DNA of 64,000 nt from Pseudomonas sp. S06B 330. Lineage in GTDB: Bacteria; Pseudomonadota; Gammaproteobacteria; Pseudomonadales; Pseudomonadaceae. Positions within the stretch are counted from its first letter, which is position 1. Each line of letters opens with the position of its first letter. Positions 8,981 to 17,882 of this stretch are shown in pieces. Below the pieces are notes generated by a model. That model had not been told where the DNA came from. It made no database searches and saw only the letters and a list, made by a program, of their open reading frames with translations. The stretch covers positions 2,786,501-2,850,500 of the forward strand of contig NZ_CP088149.1 of assembly GCF_002845275.2 (NCBI RefSeq), in the 5' to 3' direction. The position numbers and the translations under genes were made by a program.

Positions 8981-9772
8981 TCAGGCGACAAAACGCAGGC
9001 TGGCGTTGCCCAGGCCGCTCATCGACAGGTTGATGCGATCACCGGGTACCAGCGGTACCAGTGGCGCCAAGGCTCCGGAGAGGATGATTTCGCCCTGGCG
9101 AAAGGGAATGCCCAGCTCGCCCAGGGTGTTGGCCAACCAGGCCACTGCCTCGCACGGATGGCCCTGTACTGCCGAGCCCAGGCCACTGCCAGCCGGCTGG
9201 CCGTTCTTGAGCATGTGCATTTCAACGCGGGCCAGGTCCAGGTCACGTGGATCGATACGCGCCTCACCCAGGGTGAAAATCCCGCAGGAGGCGTTGTCGG
9301 CCACGGTGTCCTGGATGCGGATCTGCCAGTTGTCGATACGTGAGTCGACGATTTCGAAGCACGGCGTTACCGCGGCGCTGGCGGCCAGTACGTCTTCAGC
9401 ACGAATGCCGGGGCCTTTGAGGTCTTGGGCAAGGATAAAGGCGATCTCGCCTTCGGCCCGTGGCTGGATCAGTTGGTGCTGGGCGAAGCTGACTGCGCTG
9501 CCATCCGCCACCTGCATTGCATCGGTGAGAAAACCGAAGTCGGGTTGGTGCACGTCGAGCATCTGTTGCACGGCGCGGCTGGTGACGCCGATCTTCTTGC
9601 CGATGACGCGCTCACCAAGGGCTTCGCGGCGCTGCAAGAAACGCAGGGAAATTCGGTAGGCCTGATCCAGGCTGATGGCCGGGTGACGTTGGGTCAGCGG
9701 GGCAAGTGTTTTGCGGCCACGCAAGGCATTGAACAGCTCATCGCCCAGGGCGGTGATCAGGGAAGCATCCAT
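8981..9772 (-). CDS. tesE: 2-keto-4-pentenoate (2-hydroxyhexa-2,4-dienoate) hydratase
   Basis: 263 residues of the MhpD/HsaE/TesE hydratase family: GKKIGVTSRAVQQML, PRAEGEIAFIL (metal-binding glutamates near residue 105) and PCFEIVDSRI. It hydrates the dienoate released after ring-A cleavage to the aldolase substrate. ATG at MDASLIT was chosen; the frame stays open upstream but enters the terminator hairpin region. No copy of the 17-bp operator precedes it, so expression depends on read-through from the upstream SDR or on a promoter I cannot identify. Confidence 0.92.
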   Translation of the reverse strand: MDASLITALGDELFNALRGRKTLAPLTQRHPAISLDQAYRISLRFLQRREALGERVIGKKIGVTSRAVQQMLDVHQPDFGFLTDAMQVADGSAVSFAQHQLIQPRAEGEIAFILAQDLKGPGIRAEDVLAASAAVTPCFEIVDSRIDNWQIRIQDTVADNASCGIFTLGEARIDPRDLDLARVEMHMLKNGQPAGSGLGSAVQGHPCEAVAWLANTLGELGIPFRQGEIILSGALAPLVPLVPGDRINLSMSGLGNASLRFVA

Positions 9773-9797
9773 GGCGGTTTCGCTCTGTGTAAGGAAT

Positions 9798-9831
9798 AAA
9801 AAAGCCGGTCCCAAGGGTCCAGGGTACCGGC
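9798..9831 (-). terminator. Rho-independent terminator after the 7-alpha-HSDH-like gene
   Basis: On the minus strand GCCGGTACCC...GGGACCGGC forms a hairpin followed by six T residues (the A run at 9798-9803). It lies within the 72-base gap between the SDR gene and tesE, so it may uncouple or reduce tesEFG transcription. Confidence 0.7.
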
Positions 9832-9844
9832 GAAAAGGGTGGCT

Positions 9845-10618
9845 TCAGCCGGGCCAGACGCTGCTGTCGGCACCGCCATCGACGTCGATGATCTTGCCGG
9901 TGACCCAGCCTGAAGCCGGGCTGGCCAGGTACAGCGCGGCCGCGGCGATGTCCTCGGGGCTGCCCAGGCATTTGAGCGGGGTGTTGGCTTCCATGGCCTG
10001 GCGCATGGCCGTGGGCATGACCTTGTTCAGCGCTTCGGTCAAGGTCGGCCCGGGGGCGACGGCGTTGACCCGTACCTGGGGGGCGAAGTCCTGAGCCAGC
10101 AGGCGTGTCAGGTGACTCAATGCGGCCTTGGCGGTGCCATAGGCACTGAACTGTCGCTGGGCATAACGTGCGGCCACTGAGCTGACATTAATAATGTTGC
10201 CGCCCCCGGCCTCGCGCATCAGCGGCACGCACAGCTGGCACAGGGCATAAGCACTGGAAACGTTGAAACGCAGAATCTCTTCGAACTGCTCCGGGCTCAT
10301 GCTCAGGGCATCGTTGGGGCCACCACCACCAGCGTTGTTGACCAAGTGGGTGATGCGCCCGAAGTGCTCCTGACTGCGACGCACCAGGGCCTGGCGTTGT
10401 TCGCTGTCGTTGACATCGCAGGCGATGGCCAGGGCGCGGCGGCCGAGGCGGCGTACCTCGTCGGCGACGCGCTCGATGTCGTCAGGGCTGCGCGCGCTGC
10501 AGACCACATCGGCACCGGCTTCGGCATAGGCCAGGGCGATGGCGCGGCCAATGCCACGGCCGCTGCCAGTGACGATGGCGACGCTGCCGGGGAGCTGGAA
10601 ACGTTGCAGGATACTCAT
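9845..10618 (-). CDS. 7-alpha-hydroxysteroid dehydrogenase-like SDR
   Basis: 257 residues. The TGSGRGIG loop, the distinctive NNAGGGGP stretch, YGTAKAALSHL catalytic motif, and the C-terminal TPLKCLGSPEDIAAAALYLA resemble Escherichia coli HdhA, the NAD-dependent 7-alpha-hydroxysteroid dehydrogenase. That would oxidise the 7-alpha-hydroxyl of cholate or chenodeoxycholate. SDR specificity is easily over-read, so an alternative hydroxysteroid or hydroxyacyl substrate is possible. Start ATG at MSILQRF follows GAGGAAGAACAGCC on the coding strand. Operator site d lies 65 bases upstream; a strong terminator lies just downstream. Confidence 0.75.
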   Translation of the reverse strand: MSILQRFQLPGSVAIVTGSGRGIGRAIALAYAEAGADVVCSARSPDDIERVADEVRRLGRRALAIACDVNDSEQRQALVRRSQEHFGRITHLVNNAGGGGPNDALSMSPEQFEEILRFNVSSAYALCQLCVPLMREAGGGNIINVSSVAARYAQRQFSAYGTAKAALSHLTRLLAQDFAPQVRVNAVAPGPTLTEALNKVMPTAMRQAMEANTPLKCLGSPEDIAAAALYLASPASGWVTGKIIDVDGGADSSVWPG

Positions 10619-10683
10619 TGGCTGTTCTTCCTCAAGCGTGAGTGGACGCATGAGAGGAGTATTTCCCGCGGCGTGGGTGGGAG

Positions 10684-10700
10684 CATCGTCTCAATGGACT
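10684..10700 (-). promoter_or_regulatory. Putative steroid-regulon operator, site d (7-alpha-HSDH-like gene)
   Basis: Minus-strand AGTCCATTGAGACGATG, 65 bases before the SDR start. It matches the consensus except A for G at the first base of the GGACGATG half. Confidence 0.65.
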
Positions 10701-10726
10701 AAGGGCAATAGCCTGCACACCTGCCT

Positions 10727-10824
10727 GTAGCCGCTGCCGCCAGGCTGCGATCGACTGCACAGCAGTCGCCTTTGAGTTTCTACGACCGCTCCGCGGCCGA
10801 TCGCAGCCTGGCGGCAGCGGCTAC
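10727..10824. repeat. REP-like palindromic element
   Basis: Opens with GTAGCCGCTGCCGCCAGGCT and closes with its exact reverse complement, with a second inner palindrome GACTGC-A-CAGCAGTC. It lies in the divergent intergenic region between operator sites d and c. Confidence 0.85.
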
Positions 10825-10846
10825 GTCAGTAGCTGTTCGCACCTAT

Positions 10847-10863
10847 AGTCCGCTTTGACGATG
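10847..10863 (+). promoter_or_regulatory. Putative steroid-regulon operator, site c (hsaA-kshB-fadD3 operon)
   Basis: AGTCCGCTTTGACGATG, 74 bases before the oxygenase start. CGATCAT about 20 bases downstream could be the -10 region. Confidence 0.7.
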
Positions 10864-10937
10864 AAGCCTGGGCTGGGCAATCCGATCATCAATCACGGCT
10901 CGCGCATTGGCGCAACGAGATTGGGAGAACACACAGG

Positions 10938-12125
10938 ATGCACAGCATGCGAGAAAAGACTCAGGACGAAATCGAACTGCTGGAGCGCGCGCGGCGCTTG
11001 CTGCCGGCGCTGCGCGAACGCTCGTCACAAGGTGATCGCGAGCTCAAGGTCGCGGACGAATCGATTGCCGAGTTGAAATCGGCAGGGCTGTTGCGGGCCC
11101 TGCAACCGCGGGCGTTCGGTGGCTATGAAGTGGACCCGCGCACCTTTTTCGAGATCCAGATGATCCTCGCCGAAGGGTGCATGTCCACCGCCTGGGTCTA
11201 CGGCGTGATGGGCGTTCACCCCTGGCAGCTGGCACGCTACCCGGTTGAGGCCCAGCGTGAAGTATGGGGCGAAGATCATGACACCCTGGTGTCTTCAACC
11301 TATATGCCGACCGCCAAGGTCACAGTGGTCGAAGGCGGCTATCGCATCAGCGGCCGCTGGGGCTTTTCCAGCGGTAGCGAACACTGTCAGTGGGTGCTGC
11401 TCGGCGGTATCCTCCCGGCGGAGGGGGACCTGCCGGCCGAACATGGCACCTTCCTCCTGCCACGCGTGGACTACCAGATTCAACGCAACTGGGAAGTGCT
11501 CGGCCTGCGCGGCACCGGCAGCCACGACATCCTCGTCGAAGACGCCTTTGTCCCGGCGCACCGGGTGCAACGCACCAACAATTGCACCCTCGAGGCCACA
11601 CCAGGGCGCCTGGTCAACAGCAACCCGATCTACGCCATTCCCTTTGCCCAGGTGTTTTCCCGTGCGGTCTCGACCTCGGCCATCGGCGCGTTGCAAGGCG
11701 CCATTGATCTGTTCCGCGCCAATGCTGCGCAGCATATCGGCAAGCACGGCGCCCGCACGGCGGATGATCCTGCGGCGCAAACCGCAGTGGCCGAAGCCAC
11801 GCTCACGGTCGATAGCCTCAAATTGGTGCTGGAACGCAACTACGAGCACTTGATGCAGCTGGCCCGCGCCGGCGAGTACCCGGACGTGGAAACCCGTCTG
11901 CTGTACCGCTACCAGTCGGCTTATGTCACCAACCTGTGCGCTGAGAAGGTCAACGAACTGCTGCGCTGCATGGCGGCGTCAGGGCTCTACAACAGCAACC
12001 CGGTGGCGCGTATTTTCCGCGACCTGCACCAGGCGCGTGGGCACATCGCCAACAACTTTCAGGCCTACGGGCGCAGCCTCGGCGCGGTGCAATTGGGCCT
12101 GCCAAACCCTGATCCGTACGTTTGA
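10938..12125 (+). CDS. tesA2: 3-HSA 4-hydroxylase oxygenase component (HsaA/TesA2 type)
   Basis: 395 residues, the size of HsaA. It has the acyl-CoA-dehydrogenase-like fold of group D flavin monooxygenases: AFGGYEVDP, FSSGSEHCQWVLLGG and LGLRGTGSHDILVED. It hydroxylates the phenolic ring-A product 3-HSA to the catechol 3,4-DHSA using reduced flavin supplied by a separate reductase (HsaB/TesA1). No such flavin reductase gene is visible in the window. ATG at 10938 is used; an ATG three codons later is equally possible. First gene of an operon with kshB and fadD3 behind operator site c. Confidence 0.88.
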   Translation: MHSMREKTQDEIELLERARRLLPALRERSSQGDRELKVADESIAELKSAGLLRALQPRAFGGYEVDPRTFFEIQMILAEGCMSTAWVYGVMGVHPWQLARYPVEAQREVWGEDHDTLVSSTYMPTAKVTVVEGGYRISGRWGFSSGSEHCQWVLLGGILPAEGDLPAEHGTFLLPRVDYQIQRNWEVLGLRGTGSHDILVEDAFVPAHRVQRTNNCTLEATPGRLVNSNPIYAIPFAQVFSRAVSTSAIGALQGAIDLFRANAAQHIGKHGARTADDPAAQTAVAEATLTVDSLKLVLERNYEHLMQLARAGEYPDVETRLLYRYQSAYVTNLCAEKVNELLRCMAASGLYNSNPVARIFRDLHQARGHIANNFQAYGRSLGAVQLGLPNPDPYV

Positions 12126-12141
12126 TGCCATCGACCGTCAA

Positions 12142-12162
12142 CCTGCCCGCAAGCCGGGCAGG
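12142..12162 (+). terminator. Intercistronic hairpin between tesA2 and kshB
   Basis: CCTGCCCG and CGGGCAGG around a five-base loop, followed by CGACTTT. With no full T tract, it is more likely an attenuator or mRNA-stabilising hairpin than a strong terminator. Confidence 0.5.
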
Positions 12163-12181
12163 CGACTTTGAGAACTGAGCC

Positions 12182-13204
12182 ATGAATGACTTTCTTGCCT
12201 TGCGCGTGGCGCGGGTGGTCGAGGAAACGGCCGATGCCCGTTCGCTGATCTTCGATGTGCCCGAGCAGCTGGCTGAACGCTTTCGCTACCAACCCGGGCA
12301 GTTCCTGACCCTGCGCATCCCCTACGGCGATGACTGGCTGCCGCGCTGTTACTCGCTGTCGAGTACGCCGTTGCTGGACGAGCCGCTGCGGGTGACGGTC
12401 AAGCGGGTGCGCGATGGACGGGCCTCGAACTGGTTGTGCACTGAGCTGCAAGAAGGCCAGACCCTGCAAGTCCTGCCGCCCGCCGGAGTGTTCGTGCCGC
12501 GCAATCTGGACGCTGACCTGCTGCTGTTCGGCGGGGGCAGTGGCGTAACGCCAGTGCTGTCGATCCTGCGTTCGGCGTTACTGGTCGGGCAGGGGCGAAT
12601 TCTGCTGATCTACGCCAACCGCGACGAAAGCTCGGTGATCTTTCGCGACGAATTGCGCTTTCTGGCCAATGCTCACCCCGAACGCCTGCAGATCGTCCAT
12701 TGGCTTGACTCGGTCCAGGGCATTCCCGCGGCAGCGCAATTGGCGGCACTGGCGCAACCGTTCATGGATGCCCAGGCCTTCATCTGCGGCCCCGGACCGT
12801 TTATGGACACCGCCGTCAGCGCCTTGAAAAGCCTGGGGGTGCCGGGCGAACGGGTGCATGTCGAACGTTTTGTCTCCTTGCCCGGTGAAAGCGAAGTGCT
12901 GCAGGTGGTTGCCAGCGAAGCGGCGGTGGCTGCGCAACTGGCGGTGCGCCTGGATGGTGAGGAGCACCACTTGGCGTGTGACAGCGGCGAGACGCTGCTG
13001 GCTGCCATGGAACGTGCCGGCCTCAAGCCGCCCAGTGCATGCCGGGTCGGGGGCTGTGCCTCGTGCATGTGCACCCTGGAAAGCGGCGATATCGAACTGC
13101 TGATCAACGATGCGCTGGATGCCGGCGAACTGGCCGAGGGCTGGATCCTGGCCTGCCAGGCCGTCCCCACCAGCGCGAACCTGCGAATCCGTTTTCCTGA
13201 GTGA
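12182..13204 (+). CDS. kshB: 3-ketosteroid 9-alpha-hydroxylase reductase subunit
   Basis: 340 residues with the KshB order of domains: FAD-binding (RCYSLSS near residue 60), NAD-binding (LLFGGGSGVTPVLSIL near 120; ICGPGPFMDTA near 202), and a C-terminal plant-type 2Fe-2S domain (CRVGGCASCMC near 285, with the last Cys in LACQ). Stretches such as TVKRVRDGRASNWLC and LLIYANRDESSVIF match KshB closely. It passes electrons from NADH to the Rieske oxygenase KshA, which here is encoded 45 kb away at 57.8 kb. The stop overlaps the ligase start (TGATG). Confidence 0.92.
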   Translation: MNDFLALRVARVVEETADARSLIFDVPEQLAERFRYQPGQFLTLRIPYGDDWLPRCYSLSSTPLLDEPLRVTVKRVRDGRASNWLCTELQEGQTLQVLPPAGVFVPRNLDADLLLFGGGSGVTPVLSILRSALLVGQGRILLIYANRDESSVIFRDELRFLANAHPERLQIVHWLDSVQGIPAAAQLAALAQPFMDAQAFICGPGPFMDTAVSALKSLGVPGERVHVERFVSLPGESEVLQVVASEAAVAAQLAVRLDGEEHHLACDSGETLLAAMERAGLKPPSACRVGGCASCMCTLESGDIELLINDALDAGELAEGWILACQAVPTSANLRIRFPE

Positions 13205-14832
13205 TGCCCATGAATGAACTTGTCATGCCTTCGCCTTTGCCGGGCACCGCTGGTCAGGACGCCGTGCCGTCGACCATTGCTCGCTTGCTGTTTGACAGTG
13301 CCCGGCGTTTTGCCGGGCGTACGGCCATTGAGGACGAGGGCGTCTGTACCGATTATGCCGAGTTGCCAGCGTTGGCCTTGACCGTTACCCGCGGCCTGAT
13401 GGCCCTGGGCATCCAACCGGGTGACCGGGTGGCGGTCTGGGCACCCAATGGGCGCGCTTGGATCGTCGCGGCCTTGGGCATCCACTGCGCCGGTGCGGTG
13501 CTGGTACCGATCAATACGCGGATGAAGGGCGCCGAAGCGGCGGATGTGCTGGCCCGCAGCGGTTGCCGGGTGCTGTTTGTCCAGCAGCGGTTTCTCGACA
13601 CCGACTACCCGTCGATGCTGGCCGCACATCGTCCGCGCAGCCTTGAACACCTGGTGGTATTCGCCAGCGACTCGCCCCGTAACGCTTGCGACCTGAGCTA
13701 TGAGCAGTTTGTCGCCGGCGCCGCCATCGTCGAAGTACTCAAAGCTGAGCGCCGGGCCTTGGCCGTTCAGCCCGAGGCGGTCTGCGACCTGTTGTTCACC
13801 TCTGGCACAACAGGCAAGCCCAAGGGCGTGATGAGCGGCCATGGCCAATGCCTGCGGGCCTTCAGTGAGTACGTGCGGGTGATCGGCCTGGTGCCGGGAG
13901 ACCGCTACCTGATCGTCAATCCGTTCTTCCACGCCTTTGGCTACAAAGCCGGCTGGCTGACCTGCCTGATCGCCGGGGCGACGATCCTGCCCCATGCGGT
14001 GTTCGATGCTGAAGCGGTATTCCAACGGATTACCCGCGAGCGCATCAGCGTCTTGCCGGGGGCGCCGACGTTGTACCTGTCGCTGTTGGCGCATCCACGC
14101 CTGCGCGAGACCGACCTGTCGAGCCTGCGCATCGCGGTGACCGGTTCGGCGAGCATTCCACCGAGCCTGATCGAGCGCATGCGCCGCGAATTGGGCTTTA
14201 GCTGCGTAACCACTGCTTACGGCCTGACCGAATGCGGCGGTCTGGCCACCCTGTGTGATCCGCAGGATTCGGCCGAAGTCATTGCCGGCACCAGTGGCCG
14301 GCCGCTGGCTGGAACCGAGGTGAGTATCCGCGATCCGCACAACCAGGCCTTGGCCAGCGGCGAGACCGGGGAGATCTGCCTGCGCGGCTTTCATGTGATG
14401 CAAGGCTATTTCGAGAACCCCGAGGCCACGGCCGAAGCCATCGATACGCAGGGCTGGCTGCATACCGGTGATGTCGGGCGCCTGGATGCGGCAGGCAACC
14501 TGACCATCACCGACCGCCTCAAGGACCTGTTCATTGTCGGCGGCTTTAACTGCTACCCGGCGGAGATCGAAGCGGCGCTGATCGCTCATCCGGCCATTGC
14601 CCAGGTAGCGGTGATCGGCATTGCCGATGAGCGCATGGGCGAGGTGGGTTGTGCTTGCGTGGTGTTGCGCGAGGGGCAGCAGTTGCAGGAACCGGAGCTG
14701 ATCGCCTGGAGCCGGGAGCGCATGGCCAATTACAAGGTGCCGCGGCAGGTGCGCTTCATGACCTCATTGCCGTTGAACCCGTCAGCCAAAGTCGCCAAGA
14801 ACGAGTTGCGGGCGCTGGTGGGGCAAGGCTGA
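13204..14832 (+). CDS. fadD3: Acyl-CoA synthetase, FadD3-like
   Basis: About 542 residues of the ANL superfamily: the AMP-binding loop FTSGTTGKPKG near residue 200, YGLTECGG, TGDVGRL, DRLKDLFIVGGFN hinge and a C-terminal lysine in NPSAKVAKNEL. Within a KshB/HsaA operon the best fit is FadD3, which attaches CoA to the hexahydroindanone propanoate (HIP) left after ring A/B removal; a side-chain CoA ligase is the alternative. ATG at 13204 is chosen because it overlaps the kshB stop; GTG 13201 and ATG 13210 are also possible. Confidence 0.8.
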   Translation: MPMNELVMPSPLPGTAGQDAVPSTIARLLFDSARRFAGRTAIEDEGVCTDYAELPALALTVTRGLMALGIQPGDRVAVWAPNGRAWIVAALGIHCAGAVLVPINTRMKGAEAADVLARSGCRVLFVQQRFLDTDYPSMLAAHRPRSLEHLVVFASDSPRNACDLSYEQFVAGAAIVEVLKAERRALAVQPEAVCDLLFTSGTTGKPKGVMSGHGQCLRAFSEYVRVIGLVPGDRYLIVNPFFHAFGYKAGWLTCLIAGATILPHAVFDAEAVFQRITRERISVLPGAPTLYLSLLAHPRLRETDLSSLRIAVTGSASIPPSLIERMRRELGFSCVTTAYGLTECGGLATLCDPQDSAEVIAGTSGRPLAGTEVSIRDPHNQALASGETGEICLRGFHVMQGYFENPEATAEAIDTQGWLHTGDVGRLDAAGNLTITDRLKDLFIVGGFNCYPAEIEAALIAHPAIAQVAVIGIADERMGEVGCACVVLREGQQLQEPELIAWSRERMANYKVPRQVRFMTSLPLNPSAKVAKNELRALVGQG

Positions 14833-15016
14833 CGAGTTGTTGTGCGGCCATCGCTGGCAAGCCAGCTATCACAGGTTTGGTCGATGCAGTTCCTGTGGGA
14901 GCCGGCCTTGCCGGCGATGAGGCCAGGTGGCCTAGGCCATATGGATGATGTTCACACCGCCGCCGCGTTTCACTCTGCGCAGGTCACCTCACAACAACAA
15001 GAAAAAGGATCGCTGC
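14833..15016. repeat. Intergenic region with short Pseudomonas palindrome
   Basis: Contains GTGGGAGCCGGCCTTGCCGGC at about 14895-14915, a short palindrome typical of Pseudomonas intergenic DNA that may end the upstream transcript, and operator site e. Confidence 0.7.
14934..14950 (+). promoter_or_regulatory. Putative steroid-regulon operator, site e (DUF1302-OYE operon)
   Basis: AGGCCATATGGATGATG, 66 bases before the outer-membrane protein start. It has G for T at base 3 and T for C in the GGACGATG half. Confidence 0.6.
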
Positions 15017-16648
15017 ATGTCTAGGTTCAACGCGACTCATGGCGGGCTGTTGCTGACACTTTCCGTGGCCTGTGCGCACGCCAACGCTGGCCCTCGAATC
15101 GAGCTGGGCGAAAACACCACCCTGGATTCGTCGCTGACGGTCAACTACACCGCTTCCATGCGTACCGCCAAGCCCGCTCACCAGTACCTCAACGACATCA
15201 ACAACGACGACGGCACGCGCAACTTCGATCGCGGTGCGCTGATCACCAACCGGGTCAGCCTGTTCGGTGAATTACTGCTCAAGCACGACAACCTCGGTGC
15301 GGTACTGCGCGGCAGCCATTTCTACGACGATGTCTATCACAACCGCAACGACAACGACTCACCGGACACCGTCAACAAGATCGGCCGCGCCGATGGTTTT
15401 ACGGAAGACACCCGCCGCTTGAGCGGCAGCAAGGCCCGATTGCTCGATGCCTATGTCTACGGCAACTTTGATGTCGCCGAGAGTCAGTACCTGTCGATCA
15501 AGGCTGGGCGCCACCTGGTGGCCTGGGGCGAGAGTCTGTTCTGGGCCAACATCAGTCAGGGTCAGGCGCCGGTGGATGCGACCAAGTTCAACGTGCCCGG
15601 CACTGAAGCCAAGGACGCCTACCTGCCTGTGGGGCAAGTGTCGGCCTCGTGGTCGCTCAATGAAGACCTGGCGCTGGTCGGCTTCTATCAATACGAGTGG
15701 GAAAAGACTCAGCTCAACCCGGTGGGCGATTATTTCGGCAGCGATACCTTCGGACCGGGCGCCGAGTTCTTTCGCCTCGGTGCCGGGGTGATCAACAGCC
15801 TGCCGGACGATACCTTCACCGCCGTCACTTACGCCGGTGACGTCGAACCCCGCGACAGCGGCCAATGGGGCTTGGGCGTACGCTACCGGATCACCGAGAA
15901 CACCGAAGTCGGCCTGTTTCATTACCGCTATCACGAGCGGGTCGGGGCGCTGTTCTTCGACTTCAGCGGCCAGACCCAATACTCCTCGCTCAGCGGCGTT
16001 GGCCGTTATGCCAGCGCTGGCAGCGGCCCGGTGTACCGCCTGGGCTACTTCGACGATGTCGAGCTGACCGGGGTCAGTTTCAGTTCCAAGGTTGGTGACT
16101 CGGTGCAGTTTGCCGGCGACCTCAGCTACCGCGACGGTGCCGCCGTGTACCTGGACAACGGCGCCCCGGCGCGTGGCCAGTTGTGGCAGGGCAACCTCAA
16201 TGGCAGCTATATCATTGGCCCGAGCTTTCTCGCCCAGCAAACCACGGTCATGGCCGAGGTGGTGCACCAGCACATCGAAGGCGTCGATACCCTGCATATC
16301 ACCGGGGGTGGGCCGGGCGTCGACGGCAGTTTCAACAATTTCGAGTCCGAGACCCAGACCCGCGGCCAGACCCTGCTTGGCATAGGTACCTACATGGATT
16401 ACCTGGGCATCGCCGATGGTCTGGACCTGACTACCCGCCTGGTCTGGACCCAGAACGTCGATGGTAGCGCCTATCAAGGCCTTGGCCGTGACGAAAAACG
16501 CCTGACCGTCGGTGGCGATTTCAAGTACCTGGGCAACTTCCAGGTCGGCCTGACCTATGTCGCCTACCTCAGTTCCCCGGACATCGCCCAGGGCCGCCTG
16601 CTGGCCGACCGCGATTACCTGTCGTTCAACGCTAAATACACCTTCTGA
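15017..16648 (+). CDS. DUF1302-family outer-membrane protein
   Basis: 543 residues with a signal peptide (hydrophobic GGLLLTLSVACAHANA, cleavage after ANA) and a beta-barrel-like body ending in an aromatic residue (NAKYTF), as outer-membrane barrels do. ALITNRVSLFGEL, AGRHLVAWGESLFW and LDAYVYGNFD are typical DUF1302 stretches. DUF1302 proteins accompany DUF1329 proteins and RND transporters in loci for hydrophobic substrates and are probably channels. ATG chosen after AAAAAGGATCGCTGC and before the signal peptide. Co-transcribed with the flavin oxidoreductase gene 16 bases downstream. Confidence 0.83.
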   Translation: MSRFNATHGGLLLTLSVACAHANAGPRIELGENTTLDSSLTVNYTASMRTAKPAHQYLNDINNDDGTRNFDRGALITNRVSLFGELLLKHDNLGAVLRGSHFYDDVYHNRNDNDSPDTVNKIGRADGFTEDTRRLSGSKARLLDAYVYGNFDVAESQYLSIKAGRHLVAWGESLFWANISQGQAPVDATKFNVPGTEAKDAYLPVGQVSASWSLNEDLALVGFYQYEWEKTQLNPVGDYFGSDTFGPGAEFFRLGAGVINSLPDDTFTAVTYAGDVEPRDSGQWGLGVRYRITENTEVGLFHYRYHERVGALFFDFSGQTQYSSLSGVGRYASAGSGPVYRLGYFDDVELTGVSFSSKVGDSVQFAGDLSYRDGAAVYLDNGAPARGQLWQGNLNGSYIIGPSFLAQQTTVMAEVVHQHIEGVDTLHITGGGPGVDGSFNNFESETQTRGQTLLGIGTYMDYLGIADGLDLTTRLVWTQNVDGSAYQGLGRDEKRLTVGGDFKYLGNFQVGLTYVAYLSSPDIAQGRLLADRDYLSFNAKYTF

Positions 16649-16664
16649 CCGAAAAGGGCCTGCC

Positions 16665-17882
16665 ATGCACACGTCTCCCTTCAGCCCGATCGACATCGGC
16701 CCACTGACCCTGAAAAACCGCTTTATCAAAGCGGCCACCAACGAAGGCATGAGCACCCAGGGCCTGCCGTCCAAGCAACTGGTCAAGCTCCACGCCGGGC
16801 TTGCCCGTGGCGCAGTGGCCTTGACCACCGTGGCCTATTGCGCGGTCAGCAAGGACGGGCGCACCTTGCCCAACCAGCTGACCCTGACCCGCGAAAGCTT
16901 GCCGCACTTCAAGGCGCTGACGGATGCCGTACACAAAGAAGGTGGGTTGGTCAGTGCGCAGATTACCCACGGTGGTTGCTTCACCTTCCTTCGCGAGCGC
17001 ACCACCCGTTACCCGCTGTCGGCCAGCGGCGGTTTCAACAAGATCGGCATGATGAGTGGCATGTTTTTTAAACAAGCCATGAACGAGACGGACATGCGCC
17101 AGGTGGTTGAGGACTTTGCTCAAGGTGCGCGACTGGCTCGCGAGGCCGGTTTTGACGCCGTGGAAATCCACATGGGCCATGGTTACCTGCTCAGTCAGTT
17201 CATCTCGCCGATGTACAACAAGCGTCGTGACCACTACGGCGGCACCCTGGAAAACCGCTTGCGCTTTCCGCGCCGGGTGCTGCGCGCGGTGCTTGAAGCG
17301 GTGGGGCGCGATCTGGCGGTGATTTGCAAGTACAGCGTCACCGAGGGCGTACGCGCCGGTAACAGCGCCGAAGATGGCGCGAGGATCGCCCGTATGCTCG
17401 AGCAGGAAGGTGCTCACCTGTTAGTACTCAGCGCCGGAATGAACGCTGAATCGATCACCACCATGTTCGGTTCCTCCTTTCCCAAGGAGAACCGCGTGCA
17501 GCAGAAGAATCCGGTGATTGCCCTGGCGATGAAAATCCAGCGCCTGCGTGACCCGGTGGTGGAGTTTCATGAGCTATACCTGCTGGAACATGCGCGCAAG
17601 GTGCGGGCGGCGGTGAAGATGCCATTGGCCTATTTGGGCGGGGCCAAGAGCATGGCGAGTATCGAGCAGGTCATGGCTGAAGGCTTTGATCTGGTGGCCA
17701 TGGGCCGGGTGTTGTTGGCCGAGTCGGACTACGTTGAAAAACTCGCCACCGGTGCCAGCAAGGACTCCATCTGCACCGCCTGCAATCGCTGTGTGGCGAT
17801 GATGTACACGCCGGGCGGCACCTCCTGTGTGCTGGGCAAGCCCGGCGACGCCGAGCTCAACCGCCAGCCGGCGGCGTCTTAG
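16665..17882 (+). CDS. Old-yellow-enzyme family NADH:flavin oxidoreductase
   Basis: 405 residues with the OYE TIM barrel: FIKAATNEGMS at the start, AQITHGGC (substrate and FMN contacts), FDAVEIHMGHGYLLSQFISP and YGGTLENRLRF, and a C-terminal cysteine-containing CTACNRCVAMMY. The single-domain length lacks the C-terminal FAD/NAD domains of FadH, so it acts as an ene-reductase fed by NAD(P)H. In a steroid locus it could reduce an enone or enoyl-CoA intermediate; the substrate is not determinable. Start ATG follows AAAAGGGCCTGCC. Confidence 0.85.
   Translation: MHTSPFSPIDIGPLTLKNRFIKAATNEGMSTQGLPSKQLVKLHAGLARGAVALTTVAYCAVSKDGRTLPNQLTLTRESLPHFKALTDAVHKEGGLVSAQITHGGCFTFLRERTTRYPLSASGGFNKIGMMSGMFFKQAMNETDMRQVVEDFAQGARLAREAGFDAVEIHMGHGYLLSQFISPMYNKRRDHYGGTLENRLRFPRRVLRAVLEAVGRDLAVICKYSVTEGVRAGNSAEDGARIARMLEQEGAHLLVLSAGMNAESITTMFGSSFPKENRVQQKNPVIALAMKIQRLRDPVVEFHELYLLEHARKVRAAVKMPLAYLGGAKSMASIEQVMAEGFDLVAMGRVLLAESDYVEKLATGASKDSICTACNRCVAMMYTPGGTSCVLGKPGDAELNRQPAAS

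Noticed and set aside
7979..9343. 454-codon plus-strand frame over tesE/tesF
   Set aside because: Antisense to two clearly recognised genes; long antisense frames are common in high-GC Pseudomonas DNA because of strong third-position bias.
12673..14589. 638-codon minus-strand frame opposite kshB and fadD3
   Set aside because: Shadow of recognised genes; translation has no recognisable motifs.
15359..16828. 489-codon minus-strand frame opposite the DUF1302 gene
   Set aside because: Antisense to a gene with a signal peptide and family motifs; no ribosome binding site.
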